NCBI GenBank assembly: GCA_951640165.1
Contig: OX621250.1
Span: 5,828,001-5,892,000 of the forward strand
Origin: Pseudoips prasinana
Lineage: Eukaryota; Arthropoda; Insecta; Lepidoptera; Nolidae
Length of the DNA: 64,000 nucleotides
Direction: 5' to 3'
The translations under genes and the position numbers were made by a program. Positions within the stretch are counted from its first letter, which is position 1, and each line of letters begins with the position of its first letter. Positions 30,241 to 41,508 of the stretch are shown here, piece by piece. The notes beneath the pieces were generated by a model. It was not told the DNA's origin. It did no database searches and worked only from the letters and a program-made list of their open reading frames with translations.

Positions 30241-31909
30241 TAAGGAAAAAACTAACATTAGTACGATAAACATTTATATTTTATTAATCTGACGTGCCAT
30301 TTGTAGATTTCACTAATTCGGCTGTATTTGCATAGAATATATTTCAATTAAACCTTAAATTTAATTACCATCGCAATAAATTGAACTAAATTGAGCTTGT
30401 GTAGTTGTGTTCATTACATTAGTTATTTGGGGATAAAAAAAGGAATTAGCACTATCATCTATGAATATTCATTGAATTTAAGTTCACTTGCAGCTTCTAC
30501 AGCTGCAAATGTACGCCCATAAAAATCCAATAATGATGACTGCAAGCTTGGGGATTGGTCAAACGCTGAAGAGAAACATAACTCTTGGTCGCCAGGGCAG
30601 CTACGGCATGACATACGGAACTAATACATAATCCATAACCTATAGTATAACTAGGTTCATTGCTAGTTAAGCACAAAAAGCGCTATGACACAAAACCAAC
30701 AATCTTTCTTCAAGCAAAACACCAAAGGAAGCCATGCGTTAATCGCTGGTCCACTCAAAATGTCTACATTTTCTGCGACGTTCGTAAAACATAAATACAT
30801 TAATGTCAACGGGTCACATTCTGACGTCAATGCTTATCTCCTTCAAGCCTATTGAGGACTGTCCTCGTAATTCACTACTCAAAGAGTAGATACCTAAATT
30901 GTAGATTCTTCGGAGGTAAAAATCAGGCTAGGTCTTATTTCGGAGAAACTCATTTTTGTGAGTTTGTGAGTCAAAGAACGAAGCTTGGTCGCTGGGTTAA
31001 TGAAATTATTGGAAATCTGAACGGCAATTTATATGAATGCTGCGGAATTGGATCCTGAGTTTCACGTGCAGTGATCATGACTCAGTAAAAAATGGTCCAC
31101 AGTGCAGGTCATCTCATTGCTAGCCGATAGCTCGTAACACTTTAACTGAAGGTGTAGAACATAGTCACTATGAGAAACTGAACAGGGTGAAAGACCACCA
31201 TGCAGAAAATGCTGCAGGTAATTAAAGTCTCAAGAACTCGTCGAACAGTGGAAGGGACTATAGACTACGGTAATCACTTACCAGAAGTGTCTTTGTTTGC
31301 CAATCTGATACTTTGACAAAGAAAAATAAAACATCAACTTTCACAAAGAAAATCAGAATACACCTACGGGATGGACGGAGAAAACTGGCTATCATTTTCT
31401 TGCGGTTTTAATTAAAACAAGTTAGAAACTGAAGACGTGTGCTCTATTTTGCCTATTCATTTGACTGAACATCTGAATTCGCAAAAAGTTGTAAATACCT
31501 AAATATGAAAAACAAAACTAAGTGTAGTTACAACGTTACGTTGAGATGGCAACACTAGGCTATTCAATTGTCGAAGCGAGCATAAAAGAGATCTTATTAA
31601 GATGTTATCGCCCTATGACGAACGCGTCTGATTTAATTCTGTATCACGTTTCTGCCGTCTTCATACATAATATTACCGGGAACAAAGAGAGTACGTCAAC
31701 AAACTCAAGAATAAACGTCTTACAACGCCCAAATCTATTCTCAACATCTCGACGACTGACTCTTCAAAAGACATGTTAGAAATGTCGAGGAAAGCTGGTG
31801 AAGTGATGTTGTGTATACATAGGATGTGCTGTATCTATCGCCATCCCATTGTATAGTGAGAACCACATCGCTATCAGCAAAACACATTCGTCTTACATAA
31901 TGCAGGTGC
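30241..31909. other. Probable intron, no repeat recognised
   Basis: Unique-looking AT-rich sequence upstream of the minus-strand last exon. No further exon could be picked out by eye. Confidence 0.4.
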
Positions 31910-32035
31910 GAGGGGGCAAGGATGGGGGCAGACGGCGCGCGTCATCGCTCCCGGCGCCCCGGGGAGGGCGGGATGTAGGTCGCGGCCAGGCCGCAGACGA
32001 CCCCCAGACGCCATCCGCCCGCCCTGCACCAACCC
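31910..32035. other. Isolated GC-rich island
   Basis: About 125 bases of very GC-rich sequence (GGCGCCCCGGGGAGGGCGGG core) in an AT-rich context. A plus-strand frame (31849-32097) runs through it. On the minus strand a GTAAG donor-like site (about 31897) lies downstream. It could be a first or internal exon or promoter-proximal DNA of the minus-strand gene; not demonstrable here. Confidence 0.35.
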
Positions 32036-33035
32036 ATACTACACTCCCTAATGCGTATTTAGCCCCCTTACCGATTTTGCCCCAAGTTATTCAGTAAAAA
32101 GCCGATAAAGACTACAGCATCCCAATTTCTTGTTACGATGCCAAATTCATTCATGAATTCCTTATACTGTACAAACAAAGACTGCCGCTGCGACGCGCCT
32201 TGCCTCTCAGTTCATTATCGGATGCCTTGTACAAATAATAACACGAAATATGTAGGAGAAATAACATGCCGATATGTTATCAACATATACATCATTCAAT
32301 CTACGACTCGTATTGTTTATTCAAACACTCGACTCACTTTAGACCTTACGCGATGAAGATAAAACGTACATTACTATCGCTCGGCCCCGTCAAAATGGCG
32401 TCGGGCGCGTTCAAAACACTGGCTCCAAAACAATGTACGTAATGAGAGAACGGCGGGGTTTCCGTCGAGACTCATCTGTGGAACGTGTGCCAAGATAACC
32501 AACACTACAAGAGCTCCCTTGCCGCTCCTTTCCTCGCCACCGAGGGCCTGAAGTAGGTAGGTCAATGGGCTTTCTAGGACCAGAACAAGTTGGGCGCGTG
32601 GGCGCGGTCCAACTAACATATTTCGGCCTACTTGCAATTTAGCAACTGTTTTTCTGTTGGCACGTGCCTATACATATATCGGGGTTGGCAACTTTGCGTG
32701 CCATTAATACATTTCCCCAAACTACCCGCAATTCTTCATGTTTTAGTTTATCGGCTGTATAAATACTTCGCTTAGATATCCTGCCATAAAAACAGCGGCT
32801 TAGGAAAAACAAAGCATGGAATGAAAGGCTACAGTAACTTTGTTTCTATTATACATAGATTAATGTGTCGTAGCCATGCGAACGTCTATTATACTAGGAG
32901 TACCTATATAGTAAATAGGCCATCTCCATTACCTACGATAGTCGTAAAACAAAATGTTGAAAAATAAATTGCAAATTGACATTTAGGGACGACAGAGTCA
33001 GCCATTTTAGTTTCAGTAGGTAGTGGTCTGCACAT
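32036..33035. other. No gene seen
   Basis: Mixed-composition unique sequence; no exon, RNA or transposon recognised. Confidence 0.4.
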
Positions 33036-33228
33036 AATTATTACGGCTAATACGTTTCTGTGAGGCTTTTATATTGTGGCTAATATATTTCTATGAGGCT
33101 ATTATATTGTGGCTAATATATTTCTATGAGGCTATTATATTGTGGCTAATATATTTCTGTGAGGCTATTATATTGTGGCTAAAATATTTCTATGAGGCTA
33201 TTATATTGTGGCTAATATATATATATGT
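33036..33228. repeat. Minisatellite, 33-bp unit
   Basis: Five exact-length units start with GAGGCT at 33062, 33095, 33128, 33161 and 33194, each containing TATTGTGGCTAA and TATTTCTATGAGG. A partial unit precedes them. Few mismatches, so the array is young. Confidence 0.95.
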
Positions 33229-33474
33229 CAACGTATAGCCTCGCCACACGATGTGATAATGTTGCCAGCTTTCTGGGCAGGAAACCAGTAGTCTTTTGGT
33301 GAACTGATAAAGATTTCCGTCTGGTGATCTCTTAATTGTCATGTCACAAAGCCGTCCCATCAGATAGTTAAAGTGCGGCATAGGGAGTGCACCTATAATT
33401 CGCACACACCCTGTGCTGCGTAAAATTTCTAATATGGTATAATATATGAGACATTTGTTATTTTAACACCTTAT

Positions 33475-33705
33475 TACTTATCGTATGGGTAGTGGTTACC
33501 CTAGTGTCAGAGTTGTTCAAGCCGGGCGGCTGACATGGCCCAACGACTGTAGCCTAATAACTACAACCGGGACCGACAGCTTAACGTGCCCTCAAAAGCA
33601 GGGAGACGCTCAGAAATTAAAGCACTTTGACGGTCACCCATCTGTGAACTGACCGGGAGCCTAGTTGCTTAACCTCGTCGATCACTTACGAACCGTTGAG
33701 AGCAC
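33475..33705 (-). repeat. SINE-5S copy 3, best preserved
   Basis: On the minus strand: GTGATCGACGAGGTTAAGCA, ACTAGG, CCGGTCAGTTCACAGATGGG, TGACCG, then a body with GGGCACGTTAAGCTGTCGGT, ACAGTCGTTGGGCCATGTCA, GCCGCCCGGCTTGAACAA and ACTACCCATACGATAAG. The first about 70 bases follow the order of conserved 5S rRNA blocks (GATC.CCGA, GTTAAGCAAC, GATGGGTGACCG). Confidence 0.75.
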
Positions 33706-34139
33706 CCTACTATATTCTTATAAAAACCTGTTCTTTCTTTCTTTAATCCAGTAGTCAATCATTTCTATTAATTACGCAAACACGTTAGTGTAGGTAGTCA
33801 TAAAATTAAATGAAGCTATGTTTGTTATTTTTGCTTACCGTAGAATTGCACAATTTATTATTACCGGTGATTCTATTTGAATAGTACTCATTTACGTTCA
33901 TCGGATAAATCTTAGTTCAGTAAAGTATCGATTATAAATTTATGATTACATGATCGGATTGAATAGTATAGTATTTTATAGTATAGTATTATTATATAGT
34001 ATACTGTTATATAGAATCGTATGTGTTGCATGATATGCTGTCCTAAGTAGATACTTCTATAAGGCATCGTGCTGTCGACCAACTTTAGGTTGAACATAAT
34101 AATATGCTGATTCCATCCATTCCATAAATATGACCATCT

Positions 34140-34245
34140 TACTGCGATCGCCAACCCGCCTGCCAAGCGTGGCGATTATGACATATCAGCTAAGATGAAT
34201 CTTTGGGGCTTGTCCAGCAGTGGACTTCTTTGAGCTGTAATGATG
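34140..34245 (+). repeat. LINE tail G copy
   Basis: CTGCGATCGCCAACCCGCCT, GCCAAGCGTGGCGATTATGA, CTTGTCCAGCAGTGGA and a TGATGATGG end. Confidence 0.7.
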
Positions 34246-35217
34246 ATGGCGTTCAGTATGCCTACCATCACATGACTCTGTGAAGTTTATTTCTTCACTA
34301 AAACTTACTGTATTTTAATATTTATTTTCTGCTTAGGGTCCCCTTAACCTTCCTAACCCTTCTGTTGTGAAACGGACCTCTTTTATACTGTCCATTTATA
34401 AGCTTTATATTTTTTCTAATTCTGATGTATTTTAAAATATAACTGTCAGAGGGCGTAAAGAAAAAAATAGGTTGAATGAAAATGAATGGTTGAAGAAAAT
34501 ATTGCCTTTTTATTTATCAATAACACCTTCCTTTCCCTAAACAGCAAGTTTCATCCAGATAAGACTCTACACGGACTGGTGGAAGACCTGCACCAATCAC
34601 ACAGAACAGATCCAAACACTCAAAACAATCAAAGATACGAGACTATGACTGCAGACAAGGGAATTGATCGAACGCTGTAAAAGTCTTCCTCGCAATGTTA
34701 ACCTTGCTGTCAATTTCGTAAAGTATCAAGTTTGAACTATGCTGGAGTGTATTCTGTGGGATGTGATCGTAAGTATGTATAGTGAAAAGCTGTCACGGGT
34801 AAACACGCAATTAATCTTATATCGGATTTGGCCAACTTCAATCTCTTCAGGAGATCACGGTAACGGGACGCGACCTCGTCGCATTCGACCTGAAAATGAT
34901 CTCTTGAAGAGGTTGAAACGGTTGGCTGAATCCCACACAAAATTTCTTACGGAGTTACCCGCCTAGACCGAGTTACTTTGACTCATATATAATCGGTTTG
35001 GTCGCCAAGATATTTCGATAGATATTACTAAATGAATATCCTAGGTCAGAGTAAGGTCACTAGAGCTCACCAGGGAGATGGCAGTGTCAAAGGCTACGTT
35101 ACCCGCTTGTCATAATAATACGATTAATTCGGGGCTTAGTAGTATTAAAAAAAAATCGTTTCAGTTGCTAAGTTGGCATCCAGCCATAAGACATGAATGA
35201 CAACTTATCATTGAGAA
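34246..35217. other. No gene recognised
   Basis: Short open frames (34486-34680, 34739-34966) show no splice signals or family resemblance. AT-rich unique sequence. Confidence 0.4.
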
Positions 35218-35510
35218 AAAAACCCGGCTAAGTGCGAGTCGGACTTGCGCACGAAGGGTTCGTACCATTATCTATAAAAACGAGCAAGAAATTCACGTTT
35301 GTTGTATGGGAGCCCCCTTAAATATTTATTTTATTTTATTTTTAGTATTTGTTGTTATAGCGGCAACAGAAATACATATAGTGAAAATTTCAAGTATCTA
35401 ACTATCACGGTTCATGAGATACAGCCTGGGACAGACGGACAGACAGACAGCGAAGTCTTAGTAATAGGGTCCCGTTTTACCCGTTCGGTATGGAACCCTA
35501 AAAAGTAACT
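35218..35510 (+). repeat. Repeat I (GTGCGAGTCGGAC...GGAACCCTAAAA)
   Basis: Starts CCCGGCTAAGTGCGAGTCGG, holds GACGGACAGACAGACAGCGA and ends TTCGGTATGGAACCCTAAAA. Other copies lie at 58975-59392 and, in part, 55225-55330. I recognise it as a common lepidopteran interspersed repeat; class uncertain. Confidence 0.7.
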
Positions 35511-35739
35511 CATAAAATCATCACACAATATATTTTTCCGGCATTTAATGACGGACATTCCATAGGTCCAATGTCTTTCTCGTAGTGATGACTCTAGCTA
35601 TTTCCGGACGGTGTCGTTAAACTATCCTAAGCCGAAAAGAAGTTTTAGTGCAATGAGTAGGAAGAATCTAATAAGCTCAATCGTCTACGAAAGTAAGCCA
35701 CTGGACCTCACAGGAAGTCCTCAGTGGATGAATCTTGTA

Positions 35740-35874
35740 CAGACGCCAGCACATCCAGCTATCCCAATCTGTCAAATTTCTTTTATAAATTTTCAACTTT
35801 ATCGTATTGGCATTAGGTTCACTTTCAATTGGGGAAATTTGACAGATTGGAGTAGCTTGATGTGCTGGCGTCTG
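35740..35874. mobile_element. MITE-B copy 4
   Basis: 135 bp, CAGACGCCAGCACATC ends, TA on both flanks, arms pairing through CAATCTGTCAAATTTC. Long enough perfect pairing to fold into a hairpin RNA if transcribed. Confidence 0.9.
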
Positions 35875-35964
35875 TACAATATAATAATGAATCATAAATT
35901 TAAGGTATTTTGTACAAATGACTGCTGTTATTAGCTAGGTCTTATCTACTTAAAATATAAGGAG

Positions 35965-36100
35965 TACGACACTAATATTATAAAGGCGAAAGTTTGTGAC
36001 TGTTAGAGTATGTATGTTTGTTACTCATTCACGCAAAAAGTACCGGACGGATTTTGATGAGCTTTATATAGCCGAATAACACATACTTTATAAAAGATTG
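35965..36100 (-). repeat. Repeat F fragment
   Basis: Reverse orientation: TATTATAAAGGCGAAAGTTT, GTTTGTTACTC, then diverged sequence GGACGGATTTTGATGAG. Confidence 0.6.
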
Positions 36101-36586
36101 CTCTGAACTGATTACGCGCGTAGTTCTGAATGTACCATTTAAAATACCCAGATATCCTATAACGAACATGTATCACATTCAACCTTCTAAAACCAACATC
36201 GGGATAAACTCACCGCTCAATAGGGTTTGTAGAGAAATGAACTCTTTCATGAAATCTGTACCGGATGCCGACATACACCATGATTCCTTAAATTGTTTCA
36301 AGTCCAAAATCTTGAAGTCACTCAAAACGACTGTTAACTCGTCGTAGGTATTTCATTGTTTTATAGCCTAAATAATCTCAAGTGCCGATTATTCGTCTAG
36401 ATTTGGAGAATGTTGGTTAACCCGTAATTGGCTAGTGTGTAAGTCTAATTTGTAAAAACAAAAATCATAAGATATATATTGTATGCACAAGCTGTGGGTA
36501 AACCTGATGTTAATAAATAAATAAATAAATAAGTTACAGCTAGTTGACTATAAAAAAGATTTCCCTTCAATATATAAAATATACTA
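36101..36586 (+). repeat. AT-rich stretch ending in a TAAA-repeat tail
   Basis: Mostly unassigned. It ends with AAGCTGTGGGTAAACCTGAT followed by (TAAA)n at 36512-36533, looking like a retrotransposon 3' end; the family is not seen elsewhere in the window. Confidence 0.4.
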
Positions 36587-36771
36587 TACTAGCTGTGCCC
36601 CGCGGTTTCACCCGCGTTAAACTTTATAAATTATAGCCTGTGAGTTATTCTGATGCATACGCTATATTATTGTAAAGTTTCATTAAAATCCATACGGTAG
36701 TTTTTGCGTGAAAGAGTAACAAACATCCATCCATACTTACAAACTTTCGCATTTATAATACTAGTAAGATT
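36587..36771 (+). repeat. Repeat F copy
   Basis: ACTAGCTGTGCCCCGCGG to CTTTCGCATTTATAATACTA; same limits as 3821-4007. Confidence 0.75.
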
Positions 36772-36805
36772 ACCCTTAGCATAATTTGGTTAAGAATTAC
36801 GATTC

Positions 36806-36985
36806 TTTTTTTTTTTATGGCAGTGGTCGCAAGCGATCAAGTGGGTCACCTGATGGTAAGTGATCACCGCCGCCCATGGACACTCGCAACACCAGAGGAG
36901 TCGCGGGTGCGTTGCCGGCCTTTAAGAGTCAGCAAACAAGTGTTGCTGACCCTTCCCCCCACCCCGATGAGCTCTGGCGACCTTA
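36806..36985 (+). repeat. Repeat J
   Basis: T-run followed by ATGGCAGTGGTCGCAAGCGA, GTCACCTGATGGTAAGTGAT, CACCGCCGCCCATGGACA and GTGCGTTGCCGGCCTTTAAG. A reverse copy is at 58045-58190. A very common lepidopteran repeat; probably a retrotransposon end. Confidence 0.7.
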
Positions 36986-37065
36986 CTGACGATAGACGTC
37001 TCACATTCAAATATTGTTTATACAAAATTATACACAAACAAACGTGGGATTTCAGCTGGTAGGTA

Positions 37066-37200
37066 AAGCCGCCAGCACATCAAGCTACCCCAATCTGTCA
37101 AATTTCTCCAATTGAAAGTGAACCTTACGCTCATGTGATAAAGTTGAAAATCTATAACAGAAATTTGACGGATTGGGGTAGCTGGATGTGCTGGCGTCTG
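37066..37200. mobile_element. MITE-B copy 5
   Basis: Left end degraded (AAGCCGCC instead of CAGACGCC), right end intact GGCGTCTG, TA on both flanks. Confidence 0.85.
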
Positions 37201-37504
37201 TAATTCGTGTTATCTTATCTATCCGTATTCAATGAAGGAAGGTAGGTTTGTTTTCGCAAAGTATATGTAATAAGGAAGTATATAAGTACGCAGTTGTAAA
37301 CATTATTTACTCACTGAAGGAAACTATTATTTTAAAACGTAATTTGTAATTATGTTTCTCTAGATGTGTTAGTGTCTATGGTTTGCAACGGAAACAATTC
37401 AATCATGTAAACAAACAAAGTCAGATTTAAAAGCTTTGAAGTTGAATTACAACTGACGACTTCTGATGTTTAAGGCTGGAATAGGATTAAAAATAGGCTA
37501 GTAT

Positions 37505-37650
37505 ATTAGGCCCCCCACAAGGTGGACCAATGATCTTGTGAGGGATGGCGAAAACTGCTAGATGCGGGGAGTCTAAGACCGGGAATAGTATAATAGAGAT
37601 CTTGAGCGAAGGCTTTTATGCGACTGTGGCCGCCTTACAGCTGAAATGAT
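37505..37650 (+). pseudogene. RTE-like ORF2 C-terminal remnant
   Basis: Frame reads PPTRWTNDLVRDGENC then a stop and further decayed codons, matching the GRPPTRWTDDLVK... end of RTE-type reverse transcriptases; terminates near CTGAAATGATAAT. Confidence 0.6.
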
Positions 37651-37775
37651 AATACAAATTATTGAATAAAAGCTTTAATTTGATTATACGTTTGTAACAT
37701 ATGCAACAATCTATTTGTGGAGACTTTTTATGGGCTTTCAGAATTTATTAATATATTTTCTTGTCTACGTATGTA

Positions 37776-37910
37776 CAGACGCCAGCACATCCAGCTACCC
37801 CAATCTGTCAAATTTCTTTTATAGATTTTCAGCTTTGTCACATAAGCATAAGGTTCACTTTCAATTAGGGAAATTTGACAGATTAGGGTAGCTTGATGTG
37901 CTGGCGTCTG
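37776..37910. mobile_element. MITE-B copy 6
   Basis: 135 bp, intact CAGACGCCAGCACATC ends, TA both sides. Directly abuts the start of the split SINE-A (37911). Confidence 0.9.
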
Positions 37911-37982
37911 TACTATGGAAACCAGATAACTGATATACTACATATTATTATACTACATTTCGTTTGTAAATACATACTTATA

Positions 37983-38258
37983 AAAAAAAAATGTGTGTAC
38001 TTATGTACACGCGTTAGAAGTTATACTTCTTAATATACAACTTGAACATAGTTATCAATTTTCATACCACCTAGAACTAACTTCATGCTGTTATTTTTAC
38101 GATGTAATTGATGATTACGATGTAAAAATTCACTGTCATACCACCTAGAACTAACTTCATGCTGTTAAATTTTTTGGAATCGGTGTGCGCGCGCATCGTA
38201 ATAATTCACTCTCATCATTTTTCTCCATCGCGCCAAAAGAAGTATAACTTCAATAATT
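37983..38258 (-). mobile_element. Element C copy 1, palindromic with internal repeats
   Basis: Bounded by GAAGTTATACTTC (38018-38030, with a GTGTACTTATGTACACGCG cap before it) and GAAGTATAACTTC near 38239-38251. Contains two units of CATACCACCTAGAACTAACT followed by TCATGCTG. Same architecture, opposite orientation and one unit fewer than 41166-41508. Confidence 0.75.
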
Positions 38259-38310
38259 ACACCAATACTTAGGACAAATAGACATGTTCATGCACACAAA
38301 TATCAATCCT

Positions 38311-38514
38311 GGGGCTCTACCGGCTAAGTCGCCGAACATCGATTTCTTAAATGGCGTTGAAATAAAAAAAGGTTAAAAATTATTGAATGATGATATGAGA
38401 ATCGATTGTCAACGTTGAAGCCGATTTAACGATTGATTAAGTCATTTTTACCCTTAATTTATTTGAACGCCATTTAAGAAATCGAAGTTCGGTGACTTAG
38501 CCGGTAGAGCCCCT
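38311..38514. mobile_element. Element D copy 3, uninterrupted
   Basis: About 200 bp with GGGCTCTACCGGCTAAGTCG at the left and its complement at the right; arms of about 90 bp; central GAATCGATTGTCAACGTT shared with copy 1. It lies at the same point of SINE-A as copy 1. Confidence 0.8.
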
Positions 38515-38590
38515 GGGTGGCAATCGAATCCACGACCTCCGGTATGAAAAGCAAGCATTTGCCAACCACGCCAACATGCCCGTCCATTAT

Positions 38591-39139
38591 ACGCAAAGGT
38601 TAATCTACCGCTTCTATCGACTGATATCTTAAAAGATATTATTATAATGTTAACATGCAAATATAATTATTATTCATAAAGAATGCATTACAACATTAAC
38701 GAAATTCAATATGCCATTTCTACACTGACATCCAACCAAAGAGTATAACACATAATATTTACTGACGTCTATGATTATTCTGTTAATAAAACCATAGATT
38801 AAAATTGTGAAATGTTTAAGTTTAAAATAATAATAGCTATAAGCCGGTGTTGTTTATGCTAATGCCGCATGATTTATTATATCAACCGTATAACTTTATT
38901 ATTTATATAGTTATTATGTTTCATTCTATTACATATCTTTGACCTTCATCAGTCATTAAAATTTGTCCTCACAATTTTTTATCTATGGAAGCGTCTCATC
39001 CGGTTTTGAATTACGCGGACTCGATTTGCAATCACGGCGGAGATACATGGTTCTTAGCAATCGTAACTAAGCCGCCGTCTGCCTGTCTTTCAGCGAAATC
39101 TATCTCATGAAGTGTTTATTTCGACCGCCGCGCCGCCGT
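38591..39139. other. No gene recognised
   Basis: AT-rich, then a GC-richer 150 bases (38990-39139) with GCCGCCGTCTGCCTGTC. No exon evidence. Confidence 0.4.
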
Positions 39140-39245
39140 GACACAGTAAGTAGTGTCTACTAGCCTTCTGTACAAAGGTTGCGGGTTCGATCCTCGCACA
39201 TGTCCATTTGTCTTGGTCTTGTTGTTTTTTGTGTATTGTATTGTG
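39140..39245 (+). repeat. tRNA-like SINE head fragment
   Basis: GTTGCGGGTTCGATCCTCGC contains a B box, followed by ATGTCCATTTGTCTTGGTC. No matching A arm or folding cloverleaf, so a SINE piece, not a tRNA gene. Confidence 0.5.
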
Positions 39246-39258
39246 TAAAAAGGCGTGA

Positions 39259-39512
39259 CTATGAGCGCTCACCGGTCCGAAAGTGAGCGGTTAAGCAACT
39301 AGGATCGCAGTTAGTCCATAGATGGGTGACCAACACAGTGGTTTAATTTCTGGGCGTCACCGTTCTTCGGGGTGCACGTTGAGCACGCTAAGTCATTCCC
39401 GGTTTTTGTCTTTAGAAACAGTCTTTAAGCTACATATGTCAGAGGCTCACTGGGCGGCGTAAACATCTCTGACACCAGGGTAGGTATCCACTACCCATAC
39501 GATATAGAAGAA
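39259..39512 (+). repeat. SINE-5S copy 4
   Basis: GCGGTTAAGCAACTAGGATC, GCAGTTAGTCCATAGATGGG and TGACC resemble 5S rRNA; then the standard body to CACTACCCATACGATATAG. Confidence 0.75.
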
Positions 39513-39569
39513 CATACCAGAGAACGGGCAACAGGGTCTTTTTGTGACCATACATATGTCTCTATCATA

Positions 39570-39690
39570 CTGCAATTGACGACCCATCTGCCAAGCGTGG
39601 CGATTATGATTAGTTATTATTATACATCCCACAATTCATGGGGATTTTGTCCAGCGGTGAACATCATCACGATCGGCTGAAATTATAAGG
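39570..39690 (+). repeat. LINE tail G copy
   Basis: CATCTGCCAAGCGTGGCGAT and TTTGTCCAGCGGTGAACATC with an inserted TTATTATTA stretch. Confidence 0.6.
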
Positions 39691-41165
39691 AATTATTATG
39701 TATGTAACACGTGGCTGCTCCGCGACCTTAAAATATCGAACATTATTTATATAAATCGTTATGCAACCAGATTTGATCATGTCATTAGTGCTTATAATGC
39801 AGATAAAAGTATAATCTGTATTGTAAGCACTAGATGTTGCCAATATCACAAAAATGCTATCATATCTGCAGAGCGCCAGTGTTGCTACGTGCCTATCATT
39901 CGAACACTTGGAAAAAGTACTCAAATTCGACAAAACATGTTTATCTTTCGATAACAAATATAATCATTTTTATGAATATGTCTACTAATCTGTCTGTGTA
40001 ATATAGTTAAATTCTAAATAAAACGAGGTGCTTTAACTAATTCGGCGACTACTATCTATGTATTCCGTCTTTGGTCATATATGTACACAATTACAAAAAT
40101 TCCATACCATAAAGATAACGATACAAGCATAAAGACTTCTTTATTATGCAAGAAATACAGATTATCTACGTCTTTATCATATCCAAAAATATTTCAACCA
40201 CAGATATACATAAAAATTATACAATACCTAGATCGGCTGATTTTGAACCAAAAATTAACATACTAGTCTTGTCTTGGCTGGGGTGTACTAGCGTACGGCA
40301 CTTCGACTCTTCAGGATCTTTTGTACTAGCCCCCATTGGTGTTTACTCTATCCCTAGAACCCTGAATGAGGTTACATACGTCATAACATAGTTTATGACT
40401 CGTATTAAATACAAAAGTTGTATATAATATTCTTGGCTACCCATCCATCATAGCAAGGTTAGCTTCAACATAAAATTAAATATGTTGTTGGCTCTACAGT
40501 ACATATATATAATTAACAAAGATTATTTAACAATTGTGTTTTAAGCGAGCATCTCAGAAAATTAATTTAGGTCTGTAAATTAAATCAGCCTCAACTTATT
40601 AGACTGAAATACTTACCCACTTGGTACATTAACTTAAACTACTAGCTCCAGTTTTTTCAAGTCGTTGGTTCTTATTCAAATTATAAACATGCCAAACGTA
40701 TAAAAACCAAAAGTCCGATGACCGATCTATGAGGTACTTGTCCCGAATGCTGTATCTATGGATATAAATTAATTCAGCTAGAGCTAACTATACGTTGTTT
40801 AGTATAGGGTTTGGCCGTAGTATGGGCTAATAGTCAGCAAGGGTGGAATGGATGGAAAACCAGTAGAGGTTTTCTGAACTGCAGGCATCGACTGTTTCTT
40901 TCTTTCTGTTTTCATGAGGTTGTTATTAACCCCACAACAAATAAGCAATTTTTTTGTAATAAAGTTAAAAGTAAAGTAAGAATAAGTTCTGAATTTTGTT
41001 GTATTTTAAAACGCGACTGCTTTTTTTACATGTTGTAACTAATCATTGTTTTCTGTCTCATCCTCCAGCTTGAGTTGCGCTGGCACCTATTGTCTGGTGA
41101 ATGAATAAAAGCCTCCTTGGCTTCTTGTTAAAAAAATTGGAAATCCAACGAGCCGAAAAATTATT
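39691..41165. other. No gene recognised
   Basis: About 1.5 kb of AT-rich sequence without a bounded repeat or exon that I can support. Confidence 0.4.
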
Positions 41166-41508
41166 GAAGTTATACTTCTTTTGGCGCGATGGAGAAAAAT
41201 GATGAGAGTGAATTTTTACGATGCGCGCGCGCACCGACACCAAAAAATTTAACAGCATGAAGTTAGTTCTAGGTGGTATGAGAGTGAATTTTTACGATGC
41301 GCGCGCATCGTAAAAATAACAGCATGAAGTTAGTTCTAGGTGGTATGAAAATGTATGAGAGTGATTTTTTACGATGCGCGCGCATCGTAAAAATAACAGC
41401 ATGACGTTAGTTCTAGGTGGTATGAAAATTGATAACTATGTTCAAGTTGTATATTAAGAAGTATAACTTCTAACGCGTGTACAAAAGTACACACAAGTTT
41501 TTTTTTCA
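41166..41508 (+). mobile_element. Element C copy 2, palindromic with three internal repeats
   Basis: Ends GAAGTTATACTTC (41166-41178) and GAAGTATAACTTC (41458-41470), then ACGCGTGTACAAAAGTACAC and a T run. Three tandem units of about 73 bp each contain GAGAGTGAATTTTTACGATG and CATGAAGTTAGTTCTAGGTG. The last two hold a perfect 28-bp palindrome whose half is TTTTTACGATGCGC. No ORF; class undetermined. Confidence 0.85.

Larger units (their letters stand above)
37911..38590 (-). repeat. SINE-A split by elements C and D
   Basis: SINE-A pieces in reverse order: 37911-37982 (TGGAAACCAGATAACTGATA...), 38259-38310 (GACAAATAGACATGTTCATG) and 38511-38590 (TGGGTGGCAATCGAATCCAC, B-box side). Element C separates the first two and element D the last two, each insertion leaving SINE sequence continuous. 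Confidence 0.75.

Noticed and set aside
33036..33228. CRISPR-like array
   Set aside because: Units are directly adjacent with no unique spacers, in eukaryotic DNA.
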